DNA of 64,000 nucleotides from Jatrophihabitans endophyticus (GCF_900129455.1 NZ_FQVU01000001.1:372001-436000); one strand, 5' to 3'; counted from the stretch's first letter, positions 42,966-52,603 are shown. A program made the numbers and translations. Notes: generated by a model not told the origin, from the letters alone.

Positions 42966-44729
42966 TCAGCCCGCCGGATGTCGCTCCGGCGTGCGGTGTC
43001 GGCGGTGTCCGCGCCGTGGCCGGGCCACGGTCGCGGCCGCACCCAGCACCGCGAGCGCGGCCAGGACGTCGGCGGCGAGCACGACGACCGTCACCGCCGG
43101 GGAACGCCGAACGGCCGCGACGGGGCCGGGCACCCGGTACAGCGAGACGTCGCTCCCGGCCCGCACCCGCGTCAACCCGGTCAACGCCACCGGCACCCCG
43201 GCCGGGGTCCGGTGCTCCACGACCACCCAGGCGATCCCGGCCGCGGCCAGCGAGCGGGCGAGACCGGGCCCCGCCCGCAGCGCCGCCGCCACCTGCCGCA
43301 CCCGCGGGTTCTCCCCGCGCAGCACGGTCCGCCCCACCGCGAGCCGGTCGTCGACGACCGTCGCCGACGGCAGCAACCGCGGGGCGGGGTCGAGGACACT
43401 GCGCCCCGGCGCCCACGGGAAGCTGCGGTAGGCCGAGAGCGGCAGCACGGCGACGTCGCCGCTGCTGCCGGCCACGACACGACTCACGGCGGCCCAGTCG
43501 GCCGGGTAACGCACCGGCCGGAGCGGGACGCGCAACGTCGCCGCCGCGTCCGGCAGGACGAGCAGTGGCAGCAGCGCGGCGGCCACCGTCACGAGGGCGG
43601 ACCACGGCGCGGCGCCGCGGCCGCGTACCGCCCCCGCGGCCCGGTCGACGGCGGCCCCGACCACCAGGGCCGAGGCCAGCACGAAGGGCACGAGCCACTT
43701 CTGCGTGTCGCGCAGCAGACCCGCCCCGGGGACGGCGTCGACGACCGAGCGCAGCAGCGCGCCGCCGCCGGGCAGCGCCGGCACGGCGGCCAGCAGCAGG
43801 CCCGCACCCGCCGTCGCGAGCAGACCGGCCGTGACCCGGCACCCCAGCAGGGCGCGCAGTCGCGGCACGCCGGCCACCGCCGCCACGGCGAGGACGACGA
43901 GCCACGCGAACGCGTGCAGTCCACCGCGGCTCGCCGGCACCACGTCGGCGTTCCAGATCCCGCCGCCGCCGAGCAGACTGAGCACCGTGCCGCCGGCGTG
44001 CTCGGCGCGCGGGGCGAACGCCGCCACGGCACGGGGGTCGCTCGTCCCGGCCGACGCCGAGGTCACCGCGGGCAGCAGCCAGGGCAGCTGCACCACGACG
44101 GCCAGCGCGCTCGCGAGCAGGTCACGCGTCCCCCGGCGCAGCACCGCCGCGACCACGACGGCGACGGCACCGCCGATCAGCGCCCCGGTGGGCGTGATGG
44201 CCGCGGCGGCCAGCGCGACGGGGCACAGCGCCCACGCCCGTCGGCCCCGACCGGCCGCGATCCCGAGCACCAGCCACGGCAGCGCGGCGTAGGACCACAG
44301 CAGTGCCCACTGGCCGAGCGCCAGGCGCTCCACCACGAACGGGTTCCACACCGCGGCCGTCGCCGCGGCGAGCTGCCCCGCGAGCGAGCACCGGCGCAGC
44401 AGCGCCGCACAGCCGAGGCCGGCGGCGAGCAGTGGCAGCGTCACCGCCACCCGGCCGACCACCGCGCCGTCAACGAGCCGCTCGACCATCGCGATCAGGG
44501 CGTCCAGCGGTACTGCACGGGGCGCGGCGGAGGTGATGCCGAAGCCGGCCGCGTCGAGCGGTTGCCGCGGGGTGAACACCATGTCGTGCGCCAGCAGGTA
44601 GCCACGACCGGTGATCGGCCACACGAGCAGGGCGGTCAGGACGACCACCCACCCGCCGACCAGCAGCCGGGCGCGCCGACCGGCCGTCGCGCGGTCCCCG
44701 CGGACGTGCGCGGACGCGGGCGCGGTCAC
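42966..44729 (-). CDS. Multi-pass membrane protein, AftD-N-terminal-like (probable GT-C)
   Basis: 587 residues from GTG 44729. About eleven helices; the first loop has GYLLAHDMVFTPRQPLDAAG and the next VWNPFVVERLALGQWALLWS, resembling DUF3367-type and related arabinofuranosyltransferase membrane domains. The C-terminal part (AWVVVEHRTPAG) resembles the soluble end of AftD's first half. I suggest a polyprenyl-sugar-using transferase; the family is not certain. It is divergent from the flippase-like gene, 94 bp apart. Confidence 0.65.
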   Translation of the reverse strand: MTAPASAHVRGDRATAGRRARLLVGGWVVVLTALLVWPITGRGYLLAHDMVFTPRQPLDAAGFGITSAAPRAVPLDALIAMVERLVDGAVVGRVAVTLPLLAAGLGCAALLRRCSLAGQLAAATAAVWNPFVVERLALGQWALLWSYAALPWLVLGIAAGRGRRAWALCPVALAAAAITPTGALIGGAVAVVVAAVLRRGTRDLLASALAVVVQLPWLLPAVTSASAGTSDPRAVAAFAPRAEHAGGTVLSLLGGGGIWNADVVPASRGGLHAFAWLVVLAVAAVAGVPRLRALLGCRVTAGLLATAGAGLLLAAVPALPGGGALLRSVVDAVPGAGLLRDTQKWLVPFVLASALVVGAAVDRAAGAVRGRGAAPWSALVTVAAALLPLLVLPDAAATLRVPLRPVRYPADWAAVSRVVAGSSGDVAVLPLSAYRSFPWAPGRSVLDPAPRLLPSATVVDDRLAVGRTVLRGENPRVRQVAAALRAGPGLARSLAAAGIAWVVVEHRTPAGVPVALTGLTRVRAGSDVSLYRVPGPVAAVRRSPAVTVVVLAADVLAALAVLGAAATVARPRRGHRRHRTPERHPAG

Positions 44730-44823
44730 GGCTGCACGATAGCCAGGACGCGGTGACGGCAGCCGCACCCCGTCGCCCGTGCTCGGTACAGTCGGCGCGG
44801 CAGCGGGAGCAGGAGGTCGCGGT

Positions 44824-46128
44824 ATGACGCTCGCGGGCGTGCGCGGTCCCCGGGTGGCCGCAGCGCTGGTGCCGGGGGCGTTCCTCGCGGCCAACGCCCT
44901 GAGCTACGCGCTGCTCCTCGCCGCCGCGCACCGGATGCCGGCGGCCGCGTACGGCGAGCTGTCCTCGCTGCTCGGCCTGCTGCTCGTCGCGACGATCCCC
45001 ATGCTGGCCCTGCAGACCGTCGCCGCCCGTCGCGTGGCCGTGGACGGCGGCGAGGCGGGCATCGTCGCGGGCACCGTCCGCATCGGGCTCGCCGCCACCG
45101 GCGCGATCCTGCTCGCCTCGCCGGCGCTCGCCGCGTTCCTCCACCTGCACGACGTCGTCGGTGTCGTGATGGTCGCGGCGACGGCGTTGCCGCTGGGCGT
45201 GATCGGCGCGGCCTCGGGGCTGGCCCAGGGGCGCCGGCAGTACCGCCGGCTGGCGCTGCTGCTGCTGGTCGGCACCGGCGGACGCTCGTTGGGTGGAGTC
45301 GTCGCGGTGCTGCTGTTCGGCACCCCGGACGCGACCCTGGCCGGCATCGCCGTCGGCACCGTGGCGGCGGCGGCCGGGATCGCGCTCGACCGTGCCCGGA
45401 CCCGCCCGCCGCAGGACGGCGCAGCGGCCCGCGGGGTCGTCGTGGAGGCCGCGCACGCCGCACACGCGCACGGGCTGTTCCTGCTGTTGACGAGCATGGA
45501 CGTCCTGCTCGCCCGGCATGCCCTGCCGTCCGCGCAGGCCGGCGTCTACGCCGTGGGCGCCGTGGCCACCCGGGCGGCGCTGTGGCTCCCGCAGTCGGTG
45601 CTGCTGCTGCTGTTCGCCTCGCTCGCCCAGCAGCACAGTCGTCGCGCCGCCGGCCGCCGCGCGACCGCGGTCGTGCTCGGCTCGGCGTTGCTCGCCGTCG
45701 CCGGGACCGCCCTGCTCGGCCCGCTCGTCGTCGGCGCCATCGGCGGCGCCCGCTACCACGAGCTCGACCCGGTCGTCTGGCTGTGGACCCTGCTGGGCGC
45801 CCTGCTCGCGATCCTGCAGCTCGCCGTGCTGGCCGGTCTCGCCCGCGGCAGCCGGCGCCGCGCCGCCCTGCTGTGGGCCGTGCTCGGCGGTTACCTCGTC
45901 GTGGTGGTCGGGGTGGGCGGCGTCGACACCCCGCGCCGGCTCGTGCTCGCCCTCGTCGGCGTCGTCGGTGTCGCCGCGGTCGTCTCGCTGTGGCTGGTGC
46001 TGCGCGAACCGGCGGCGCTCGCCACCGCCGTGGCCGACGACACCGCTGCGGGCGACGACACCGCTGCGGACGACGACACCGCTGCGGACGACGACACCGC
46101 GGACACCAGGGACGCCGCCAGCCGCTGA
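44824..46128 (+). CDS. Polysaccharide flippase (Wzx/MATE-like)
   Basis: 434 residues from ATG 44824. About 12 helices in two halves, with VPGAFLAANALSYALLLAAAHRMP at the start and LTSMDVLLARHALPSAQAGVYAVG mid-protein, typical of oligosaccharide flippases of the MVF superfamily. It would move a lipid-linked glycan across the membrane. The C-terminus is a hydrophilic tail of DDTAAG/DDTAAD repeats. Location in the envelope cluster fits the role. Confidence 0.8.
   Translation: MTLAGVRGPRVAAALVPGAFLAANALSYALLLAAAHRMPAAAYGELSSLLGLLLVATIPMLALQTVAARRVAVDGGEAGIVAGTVRIGLAATGAILLASPALAAFLHLHDVVGVVMVAATALPLGVIGAASGLAQGRRQYRRLALLLLVGTGGRSLGGVVAVLLFGTPDATLAGIAVGTVAAAAGIALDRARTRPPQDGAAARGVVVEAAHAAHAHGLFLLLTSMDVLLARHALPSAQAGVYAVGAVATRAALWLPQSVLLLLFASLAQQHSRRAAGRRATAVVLGSALLAVAGTALLGPLVVGAIGGARYHELDPVVWLWTLLGALLAILQLAVLAGLARGSRRRAALLWAVLGGYLVVVVGVGGVDTPRRLVLALVGVVGVAAVVSLWLVLREPAALATAVADDTAAGDDTAADDDTAADDDTADTRDAASR
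46036..46101 (+). repeat. 18-bp tandem repeat in the flippase tail
   Basis: Three units of GACGACACCGCTGCGGxC (46036-46053, 46054-46071, 46072-46089) and a 12-bp partial copy. Encodes acidic DDTAAx repeats; copy-number change would keep the frame. Confidence 0.9.
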
Positions 46129-46138
46129 CCGGCCGGGA

Positions 46139-47581
46139 TCAGGAGACCGACGCAGGCCACGGCCCCGGCGAGAACGCCCCGTCGACCCCGGTCCCCAGCG
46201 ACGCGGCCGCGCCGGCGGGGGTCGGGTACACGTCGTTGCGCACCCAGTTGTCGACGGTCTGGATGAGCCCGACCCGCTGCTGGTCGGTGAAGTTGCAGTG
46301 CCCGGCGCCGTAGGGGGCACCGGTCTGCTCGGAGTAGGTCTTCGGCGGGGCGACGTACAGCTGGACGAGGCGGTCCGCCGCGCCGCGCTGGCGGGCCCGC
46401 TGCGCGAGCACCGACTCGTTCTGCACGAGCACGAGCGGGTCGGCCTCGGTGTGCATCGTGACGGTCGGGACCGTGATCTTGCCGGTGGTGTCGCCCAGCT
46501 TCTCGAAGGCGGTGCGGGCCGCGGCGTCGGCACTCACCCGGGGCGCCTTCGCCAGGGTGGCCGAGTACTGGTCGGGCTTGCCGCCGACGGTCTCGAGCAG
46601 GGACTTCTCGCGCGCCGAGATGCGCGCGGCGTAGTCGGTCGAGCTGTTGTCCGACGGGTTGCCCTTCACCCGCTGCTCGATGTCGTAGCGACCGAGGGTG
46701 CCGTAGGCGAGGGCGGTGAGCAGCGACTCGACGGTCGCCTTGACCTGCGACTCGATGTCGGCACCGTCGTAGGTCGCGGTCTTGGTGGCGGCGTCGACGA
46801 GCGCACCGACGTAGAGCACCTTGGCCGTGCCGCCGCCCGCGGTGTCGGCCGCCGTCTTCTGCAGGACGGCCGAGGTGTGGCGCCACTGCGCGTTGGCCTC
46901 GTCCGCGCTGGTGTAACCGGTGAGCTTCAGACTCGGGTCGACGAGGGTCTTGATCGCGAACGCGACGTCGAGCGCCACGTCGAGGTTGAGGTTGGGGCCG
47001 GCCACCGCGCCGCACATGGGTGCCGCGCCGTCGACCCACGACGCGTTGCGTTCGGCGACGATCTCGGAGATCAGGCCGCCGAGCGAGTCGCCCCACACGT
47101 ACGTCCGGTTCGGTGTGCCGACGGTCTTGGTGAACTTGTCGTGCAGCGCCTCGGCGGCGGCGACGCCGTCGGCCACCGCCCAGCCGTTGGACTTGTACGC
47201 CGAGCCCGCGAGCGCGTACCCCTTGGCGAGCAGCTGCTTGCTCAGCGCGTCCTGACCGGTGCCGTCCTCGTCGGTGGAGCTGACCTGCGCATCGGTGCTC
47301 GGCGTCTCGAAGCTCGGCGGGCCGGCCTGCGCGAAGCGGTAGCCGTGCGAGTACAGCAACAGCGTGCCGTTCCACCTGGCGGGCAGGACGATGGCGTACT
47401 TCGCGCCGTCGAGCGTGCCGGTGCACGAGCTGCCGCACGTCCTGAAGGACACGTCGGTGTCGCCGGAGCTGACCCTGCTCTGCCGGGCGGACACCCCCGT
47501 CGTGGACGAGGCGCAGGCGGACGCGACGGTGACGACGGCGAGGAGCGCGGCCGGCAGCAGTGCGCGGCGACGAGGAGACAT
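46139..47581 (-). CDS. Secreted (lipoprotein-like) alpha/beta hydrolase
   Basis: 480 residues from ATG 47581, with GGAG upstream. The N-terminus has a signal with a possible lipobox ending TVASAC (Cys23). The nucleophile elbow is WGDSLGG (Ser166); the acid and His are probably in MHTEADPLVL and YGAGHCNFT. SHGYRFAQAGPPSFETPS suggests a substrate-cap. Related to large secreted peptidases/esterases; the substrate is unknown. It is divergent from a methyltransferase gene with only 18 bp between starts. Confidence 0.8.
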   Translation of the reverse strand: MSPRRRALLPAALLAVVTVASACASSTTGVSARQSRVSSGDTDVSFRTCGSSCTGTLDGAKYAIVLPARWNGTLLLYSHGYRFAQAGPPSFETPSTDAQVSSTDEDGTGQDALSKQLLAKGYALAGSAYKSNGWAVADGVAAAEALHDKFTKTVGTPNRTYVWGDSLGGLISEIVAERNASWVDGAAPMCGAVAGPNLNLDVALDVAFAIKTLVDPSLKLTGYTSADEANAQWRHTSAVLQKTAADTAGGGTAKVLYVGALVDAATKTATYDGADIESQVKATVESLLTALAYGTLGRYDIEQRVKGNPSDNSSTDYAARISAREKSLLETVGGKPDQYSATLAKAPRVSADAAARTAFEKLGDTTGKITVPTVTMHTEADPLVLVQNESVLAQRARQRGAADRLVQLYVAPPKTYSEQTGAPYGAGHCNFTDQQRVGLIQTVDNWVRNDVYPTPAGAAASLGTGVDGAFSPGPWPASVS

Positions 47582-47599
47582 GATGGCATCCTGCACCAT

Positions 47600-48286
47600 G
47601 TGGACGACGAGTTCGATGACGCATGGGCGGTGGCGGCGACCGTTCCCGGTTGGCTGACCCACGGCCAGGCACGCGCCCTGTGGGATGCCGCCCGACAGCT
47701 GCCGGTCGGCAGCGCGATCGTGGAGATCGGCAGCCATCAGGGCCGCTCGACGGTGGTGCTGGGACGCGCCGCCGCCGCAGCCGGGGCTCGCGTCATCGCC
47801 ATCGACCCGTTCATCGGCGGCGCGATGTTCGGTGGTTCGGCCACCCGCGCCAAGTTCGAGCGCAATGTCGCCGACGCCGGCGTCGACGGCGTCGTCCAGC
47901 TGGTCACGCAGCGCAGCACCGTGCTGCGGCCCGCCTGGGACACGCCGCTGGCCATGGTCTACGTCGACGGCAAGCACGACTACTGGACGGCCCGCGACGA
48001 CCTGCGCTGGGTCGCGCACGTGCCGCCCGGCGCGCCGGTGCTCGTGCACGACTCGTTCTCCTCGATCGGCGTGACCGCCGCGATCCTGGCGCACGTGCTG
48101 CCCGGCCGCGAGCTGCGCTACCTCGGTCGCGTCGGCTCGCTCGCCCGGTTCGAGGCCGCGGCACCCGGCCGCCGGGATCGCGCGCGCATCCTCGCCGAAC
48201 TGCCCTGGTTCGTCCGCAACGTCCTGATCAAGGTCGTCCTGCGGGCGGGGCGCGTCGTCGGCTATCGCCGCTCGGATCCGTACTAG
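47600..48286 (+). CDS. Class I SAM-dependent methyltransferase (Methyltransf_24-like)
   Basis: 228 residues from GTG 47600; GTG 47630 is a shorter option. VEIGSHQGRSTVVLGRAA is motif I of the cephalosporin-hydroxylase/Methyltransf_24 type, followed by VIAIDPFIGG and MVYVDGKHDYWTARDDL with the DGxHxY motif and VHDSFSSIGV. The end has a short hydrophobic, basic tail (FVRNVLIKVVLRAGRVV) that could touch the membrane. It may methylate a glycan intermediate of the nearby cluster. Confidence 0.8.
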   Translation: MDDEFDDAWAVAATVPGWLTHGQARALWDAARQLPVGSAIVEIGSHQGRSTVVLGRAAAAAGARVIAIDPFIGGAMFGGSATRAKFERNVADAGVDGVVQLVTQRSTVLRPAWDTPLAMVYVDGKHDYWTARDDLRWVAHVPPGAPVLVHDSFSSIGVTAAILAHVLPGRELRYLGRVGSLARFEAAAPGRRDRARILAELPWFVRNVLIKVVLRAGRVVGYRRSDPY

Positions 48287-48300
48287 GTGTCCTGAGCCCG

Positions 48301-49155
48301 ATGCGGACCCGCGCCCTCTCGCCCGATGACGTCGCCGCCGTGGCACGGCTGCGTGCCCGCGTCGACACGTACTGGTTCGGCGCGCCCGAGTCCGACGAGG
48401 CGGAGACGGCCGAGGAGCTCGCCCGCGTCGCGTCCGAGCACGGGCTGCTCGTCGTCGACGGCGATCGGCTCGTCGGCGCGCTCTGGTGGTGGAGCACCAC
48501 CGGGACGGTGCTCGTCGATCCCGCTGCTGCGGATTCCGACGCGGTCATAGCGGTGTCGCTGGACTTCGCCGAGCGCATCGGGGTGCCCGAGGTGCACGCG
48601 CTGTCGCGCGACGAGCGGTTGCGCGCCGCACTGGACGCGCGCGGCTGGCGGCACACCCACTCCGGATTCGACCTGCTGCGTCCGGTGAGCGACGACTGGA
48701 CCCTCCCCGCGCCGCACTGGCCGGCCGGGGTCGCGCTGGCGCCGTTCGCGTCGCTCGACCCGCACGACGTGCACGAGCTGATCTACGTCGCCGCCGAGTG
48801 GTCGGCCGTTCCCGGCCACGTCACGCGGCCGTTGGCGGAGTGGCGCTCGATCTTCCTCGACCCGGTGTCGCCCGACCTGCACCTGGTGGCCGCACGGGGT
48901 GACCGGCTCGTCGGCGTCGCGCTGGGACGGATCTTCGCCGACGGCACCGGCTGGCTGGCGCAGCTCGCCGTGGCTCGCGCCGACCGGGGTCACGGGCTGG
49001 GCCGCGCCCTGCTGCTGGCCGCCCTGCGCCACTACCGCACGGCCGGCGCGACGGTGCTCGGCCTCGGCGTGGAGGCCGAGAACGCCACCGCCCTGCGCCT
49101 CTACGAGGGCGTCGGCCTCCGGATCGACCGCGAATGGCAGACCTTCGCCTACTGA
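48301..49155 (+). CDS. GNAT-family N-acetyltransferase (two-domain)
   Basis: 284 residues from ATG 48301, 14 bp after the methyltransferase. The first half is a weak GNAT-like domain (VVDGDRLVGALWWWS), the second has the acetyl-CoA motif LAVARADRGHGLGRALLLAAL and the C-terminal VEAENATALRLYEGVGLR. Tandem GNATs of this type acetylate small molecules or antibiotics; the acceptor is unknown. Convergent with polA. Confidence 0.85.
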   Translation: MRTRALSPDDVAAVARLRARVDTYWFGAPESDEAETAEELARVASEHGLLVVDGDRLVGALWWWSTTGTVLVDPAAADSDAVIAVSLDFAERIGVPEVHALSRDERLRAALDARGWRHTHSGFDLLRPVSDDWTLPAPHWPAGVALAPFASLDPHDVHELIYVAAEWSAVPGHVTRPLAEWRSIFLDPVSPDLHLVAARGDRLVGVALGRIFADGTGWLAQLAVARADRGHGLGRALLLAALRHYRTAGATVLGLGVEAENATALRLYEGVGLRIDREWQTFAY

Positions 49156-49240
49156 GCTTCTCGCTGGAAGCCGTCAGCAACAGCGCTCGCCGGGCCCACC
49201 GGAGAACGGGACGACAACAGAAAAGTGCCGGGGAGGCGGG

Positions 49241-51973
49241 TCAGTGGGCGGCGTCGTGCCAGGTGCGGCCGACGCCGACGGAGACGTCCATGGCGACGTC
49301 GCCGAGGTCGATCGCCCCGGCCATCTCGCGCCGGACGAGTGCCTCGACGGCCGCCCGCTCCCCCGGCGCGATCTCGAGGACGAGCTCGTCGTGCACCTGC
49401 AGCAGCAGGCGCGAGCCGAAGTCACCCTCGGCCAGGGCCCGGTGCACGCCCAGCATGGCGATCTTGATGATGTCGGCGGCGCTGCCCTGGATGGGCGCGT
49501 TCAGCGCGGCCCGTTCGGCCATCTCGCGCAGGTTGCGGTTGGTGCTGTTGAGATTGGTCAGGTAGCGGCGGCGTCCCATGATCGTCTCGGTGTAGCCGTC
49601 CTGCCGCGCGACGTCGACGACCGAACGCAGGTAGTCGCGCACCCCACCGAAGCGGGTGAAGTACGCCTCCATCTGACCGCGGGCCTCGTCGGTGCCGATC
49701 TTGAGCTGCCGGGCCAGCCCGAACGCGGACAGGCCGTACGCCAGGCCGTAGCTCATCGCCTTGACCCGCCGCCGCAGCTCGGGGTCGATCTGGTCGACCG
49801 GGAGGTCGAAGGCTCGCGACGCCACGAAGGTGTGAAGGTCCTCGCCCGTCGTGAAGGCCTCGATGAGACCGTCGTCGTGCGACAGGTGCGCCATGATGCG
49901 CATCTCGATCTGGCTGTAGTCGGCGGTCATCAGCGTCTCGTAGCCCTCGCCGACGACGAACGTCTCGCGGATGCGGCGCCCCTCGGCCGTGCGGACCGGG
50001 ATGTTCTGCAGGTTGGGGTCGGTGGACGAGAGCCGGCCGGTGGCCGCGATGGTCTGGTTGAACGTGGTGTGGATGCGGCCGTGGTCGTCGATCAACGGGA
50101 TCAGCCCGTCGACGACGGACTTCAGCCGGGCGACCTCGCGGTGCTTGAGCAGCAGCGCCAGCACGGGGTGCTCGGTCTTGACGTAGAGATCCTGCAGCGC
50201 GTCGGCGTCGGTGGTGTAGCCGGTCTTGTTGCGCTTGGTCTTGGGCAGCTGGAACTGGTCGAAGAGGATCTCTTGGAGCTGCTTGGGCGAGCCGAGGTTG
50301 AACTCGCGGCCCACCAGCTCGTGCGCCTGCGCCTCGACGTCCTTGACGCCGTCCCCGAGCTCCTGCTGCAGGTCGACGAGCGCGCCGGGGTCGGCGGCGA
50401 TGCCGACCGCCTCCATGTCGGCGAGGACGTGGGCGAGCGGGAGCTCCATGTCGACGAGCAGGTTCGCGGCCCGACCGGCCTCGGCGAGCTGGTCGCCGAA
50501 CGCGTCGGCGAGGTCGCGGACGGCGGTGGCGCGGACGGTCTCGACCTCGGCCAGGGCGTCGTCGGACTCGTCGACGCCGCCGTCGAGGGTGAGCTGGCCG
50601 GAGTCGTTCTCGACGTTGCTGCGCAGCTCGCGCCGCAGGTAGCGCAGCGCGAGGTCGGCGAGATCGAACGCGCGGGTGTCGGGACGCAGCAGGTAGGCCG
50701 CGAGCTGGGTGTCGCTCGTGACGCCCGCGAGCTGCCACCCGTGCTGCCGCAGGGCCAGGAGCGGCCCCTTGACGTCGTGGACGGCCTTGGGGACCGTCGC
50801 GTCGGCGAGCCACGCGCCGAGCGCCTGGTCGTCGCCCGGGCTGAGCGCCGCCGGGTCGACGTAGGCGGCGTCGCCGTCGCCGGCGGCCAGGCCGATGCCG
50901 GTGAGCGAGCCGATGCCCCGGCCCCAGCTGCCCCGGAACGAGACGCCCACCCGGCGCCCGTCACGGGCGTGCTCGTCGAGCCAGGGGGCGACCTCGTCGA
51001 CGCCGAGGCGGACGAACGCGACGTCGAACCCCTCGTCGGCCTCGGGCGCGGCGGCCGCGACGCTGTCGAACAGGCGCTCGCGCAGCACCCGGAACTGCAG
51101 GTCGTCGAAGAGCTTGTGCACCTCGTCGCGGTCCCACTGCTGACGCGCGAGCGGGTCGAGGCCGCCGGCGAGATCGACGTCGAGCGCGACGTCGCGGACG
51201 AGCTCGGTGAGCCGACGGTTGAGCATGACGCTGCCGACGTGCTCGCGCAGCGCGTCGCCCACCTTGCCCTTGACCGTGTCGACCTGCTCGATCAGCTCGT
51301 TCAGCGAGCCGTACTCGCGGATCCACTTCGCGGCGGTCTTCTCGCCGACGCTGGGGATGTTGGGCAGGTTGTCGCTGGGATCGCCCCGCAGCGCGGCGAA
51401 GTCCGGGTACTGCACCGGCTCGAGGTTGTACTTGGCCCGGACCTCGTCGGGGGTGAAGCGGGTCATCTCGCTGACGCCACGCTTCGGGTAGAGCACCGTC
51501 ACGTGGTCGTTGACGAGCTGCAGGGCGTCGCGGTCGCCGGTGCAGATGAGCACGTCGGCGCCCTGCGCCGTGGCCTGGGTCGTCAACGTCGCGATGACGT
51601 CGTCGGCCTCGTACCCGTCGACCATGAGGGTGGGGATGCGCAGCGCGTCGAGGACCTCGCGGATGAGCGTCACCTGGCCGCGGAAGTCGTCGGGGGTCTC
51701 GCTGCGCCCGGCCTTGTAGTCGGCGTACATCTCGGCCCGGAACGTCTTGCGGCTGACGTCGAAGGCGACGGCGACGTGCGTGGGCTGCTCGTCGCGCATC
51801 AGGTTGATGAGCATCGACGTGAAGCCGAAGACCGCGTTCGTGGGCTGCCCGGTCGTGGTCGACATCTCGACCTCGCGCAGCGCGTAGAACGCGCGGTAGG
51901 CGAGCGAGTGCCCGTCGAGCAGCAGCACCGTGGCCGTCTGCGCCCCCGTCGAGGTGGCGGTCGAGGCTGTCAC
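49241..51973 (-). CDS. polA: DNA polymerase I
   Basis: 910 residues with a GTG start at 51973. The N-terminal 5' nuclease (LLLDGHSLAYRAFYAL, DGYEADDVIATL, GVGEKTAA-type SVGEKTAAKW) covers residues 1-310. The middle 3'-5' exonuclease-like domain has lost its DEDD acids (GVSFRGSWGRG), as usual in actinobacteria. The polymerase domain has motif A TADYSQIEMR (D685), motif B RRVKAMSYGLAYG (K738, Y742) and motif C LLLQVHDEL. Tyr742 is the position that controls ddNTP discrimination; mycobacterial PolI also has Tyr. Roles: Okazaki processing and repair. Confidence 0.97.
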   Translation of the reverse strand: MTASTATSTGAQTATVLLLDGHSLAYRAFYALREVEMSTTTGQPTNAVFGFTSMLINLMRDEQPTHVAVAFDVSRKTFRAEMYADYKAGRSETPDDFRGQVTLIREVLDALRIPTLMVDGYEADDVIATLTTQATAQGADVLICTGDRDALQLVNDHVTVLYPKRGVSEMTRFTPDEVRAKYNLEPVQYPDFAALRGDPSDNLPNIPSVGEKTAAKWIREYGSLNELIEQVDTVKGKVGDALREHVGSVMLNRRLTELVRDVALDVDLAGGLDPLARQQWDRDEVHKLFDDLQFRVLRERLFDSVAAAAPEADEGFDVAFVRLGVDEVAPWLDEHARDGRRVGVSFRGSWGRGIGSLTGIGLAAGDGDAAYVDPAALSPGDDQALGAWLADATVPKAVHDVKGPLLALRQHGWQLAGVTSDTQLAAYLLRPDTRAFDLADLALRYLRRELRSNVENDSGQLTLDGGVDESDDALAEVETVRATAVRDLADAFGDQLAEAGRAANLLVDMELPLAHVLADMEAVGIAADPGALVDLQQELGDGVKDVEAQAHELVGREFNLGSPKQLQEILFDQFQLPKTKRNKTGYTTDADALQDLYVKTEHPVLALLLKHREVARLKSVVDGLIPLIDDHGRIHTTFNQTIAATGRLSSTDPNLQNIPVRTAEGRRIRETFVVGEGYETLMTADYSQIEMRIMAHLSHDDGLIEAFTTGEDLHTFVASRAFDLPVDQIDPELRRRVKAMSYGLAYGLSAFGLARQLKIGTDEARGQMEAYFTRFGGVRDYLRSVVDVARQDGYTETIMGRRRYLTNLNSTNRNLREMAERAALNAPIQGSAADIIKIAMLGVHRALAEGDFGSRLLLQVHDELVLEIAPGERAAVEALVRREMAGAIDLGDVAMDVSVGVGRTWHDAAH

Positions 51974-52006
51974 GCCTTCACTCTAGGGCGCGGGTACGAC
52001 GACGGC

Positions 52007-52603
52007 TCAGGCGCCGCGGCCCACGGCCCGGTGGCCGAAGCCGGCCCGGTCGCGGCGGGCCATGCGGGCCCGGCGCAGCGCAGCCATGCGGCCGGCGACG
52101 TCGGTCATCCCCAGCGACCGGCGCAGCACCGCCGTGGACGCTATGCGGTGCACGACGAGCGGTGCGAACCCGATGCGGGCGAGATAGCGGTTGCCCTCGC
52201 GCGACCCGGCCGCCGAGGTGGCCAGGACGTGCTCGACCGCGGCGTCGTCGGCGAGGTGCACGGCCGCCGCGAGCAGGGCCCGCCCGATCCCGCGGCGGCG
52301 GCAGCGCGGCGCGACCAGGAGGTGGGTCACGTGCAGGACCGGCGTGAGCTCGACCGTGCCGACCTCGTCGACACGTGCCCCGAGCATCCCGACGACCGCG
52401 GCGTTCTCGTCCGTCGCCACGAGCAGCGTCCGCTCGGTGCGGTCGAGCAGGTCGGCGAAGCGGCTGCACAGCCGTTCGGTGCTGGTCCCGGCCTGCCGCG
52501 CGGCGTGACCGGCCCCCTGCGGGTCGACCGTGTGCACCAGCTCGGCGAGGGCGTCGATGTCCTCGGGCGTGGCCGGACGGACGCGCACGTTCGCTCGTGA
52601 CAT
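52007..52603 (-). CDS. GNAT-family N-acetyltransferase
   Basis: 198 residues from ATG 52603, with AGGAGC upstream. VRPATPEDIDALAELVHTVD opens the fold; LLVAPRCRRRGIGRALLAAAV is the acetyl-CoA site. The C-terminus is unusually basic (RMAALRRARMARRDRAGFG). The acceptor is unknown. It lies upstream of polA on the same strand, with a 33-bp gap. Confidence 0.82.
   Translation of the reverse strand: MSRANVRVRPATPEDIDALAELVHTVDPQGAGHAARQAGTSTERLCSRFADLLDRTERTLLVATDENAAVVGMLGARVDEVGTVELTPVLHVTHLLVAPRCRRRGIGRALLAAAVHLADDAAVEHVLATSAAGSREGNRYLARIGFAPLVVHRIASTAVLRRSLGMTDVAGRMAALRRARMARRDRAGFGHRAVGRGA

Noticed and set aside
49241-51973. Tyr742 in PolA as a novelty
   Set aside because: Tyr at this O-helix position is already known in mycobacterial PolI, so it is recorded only as annotation.
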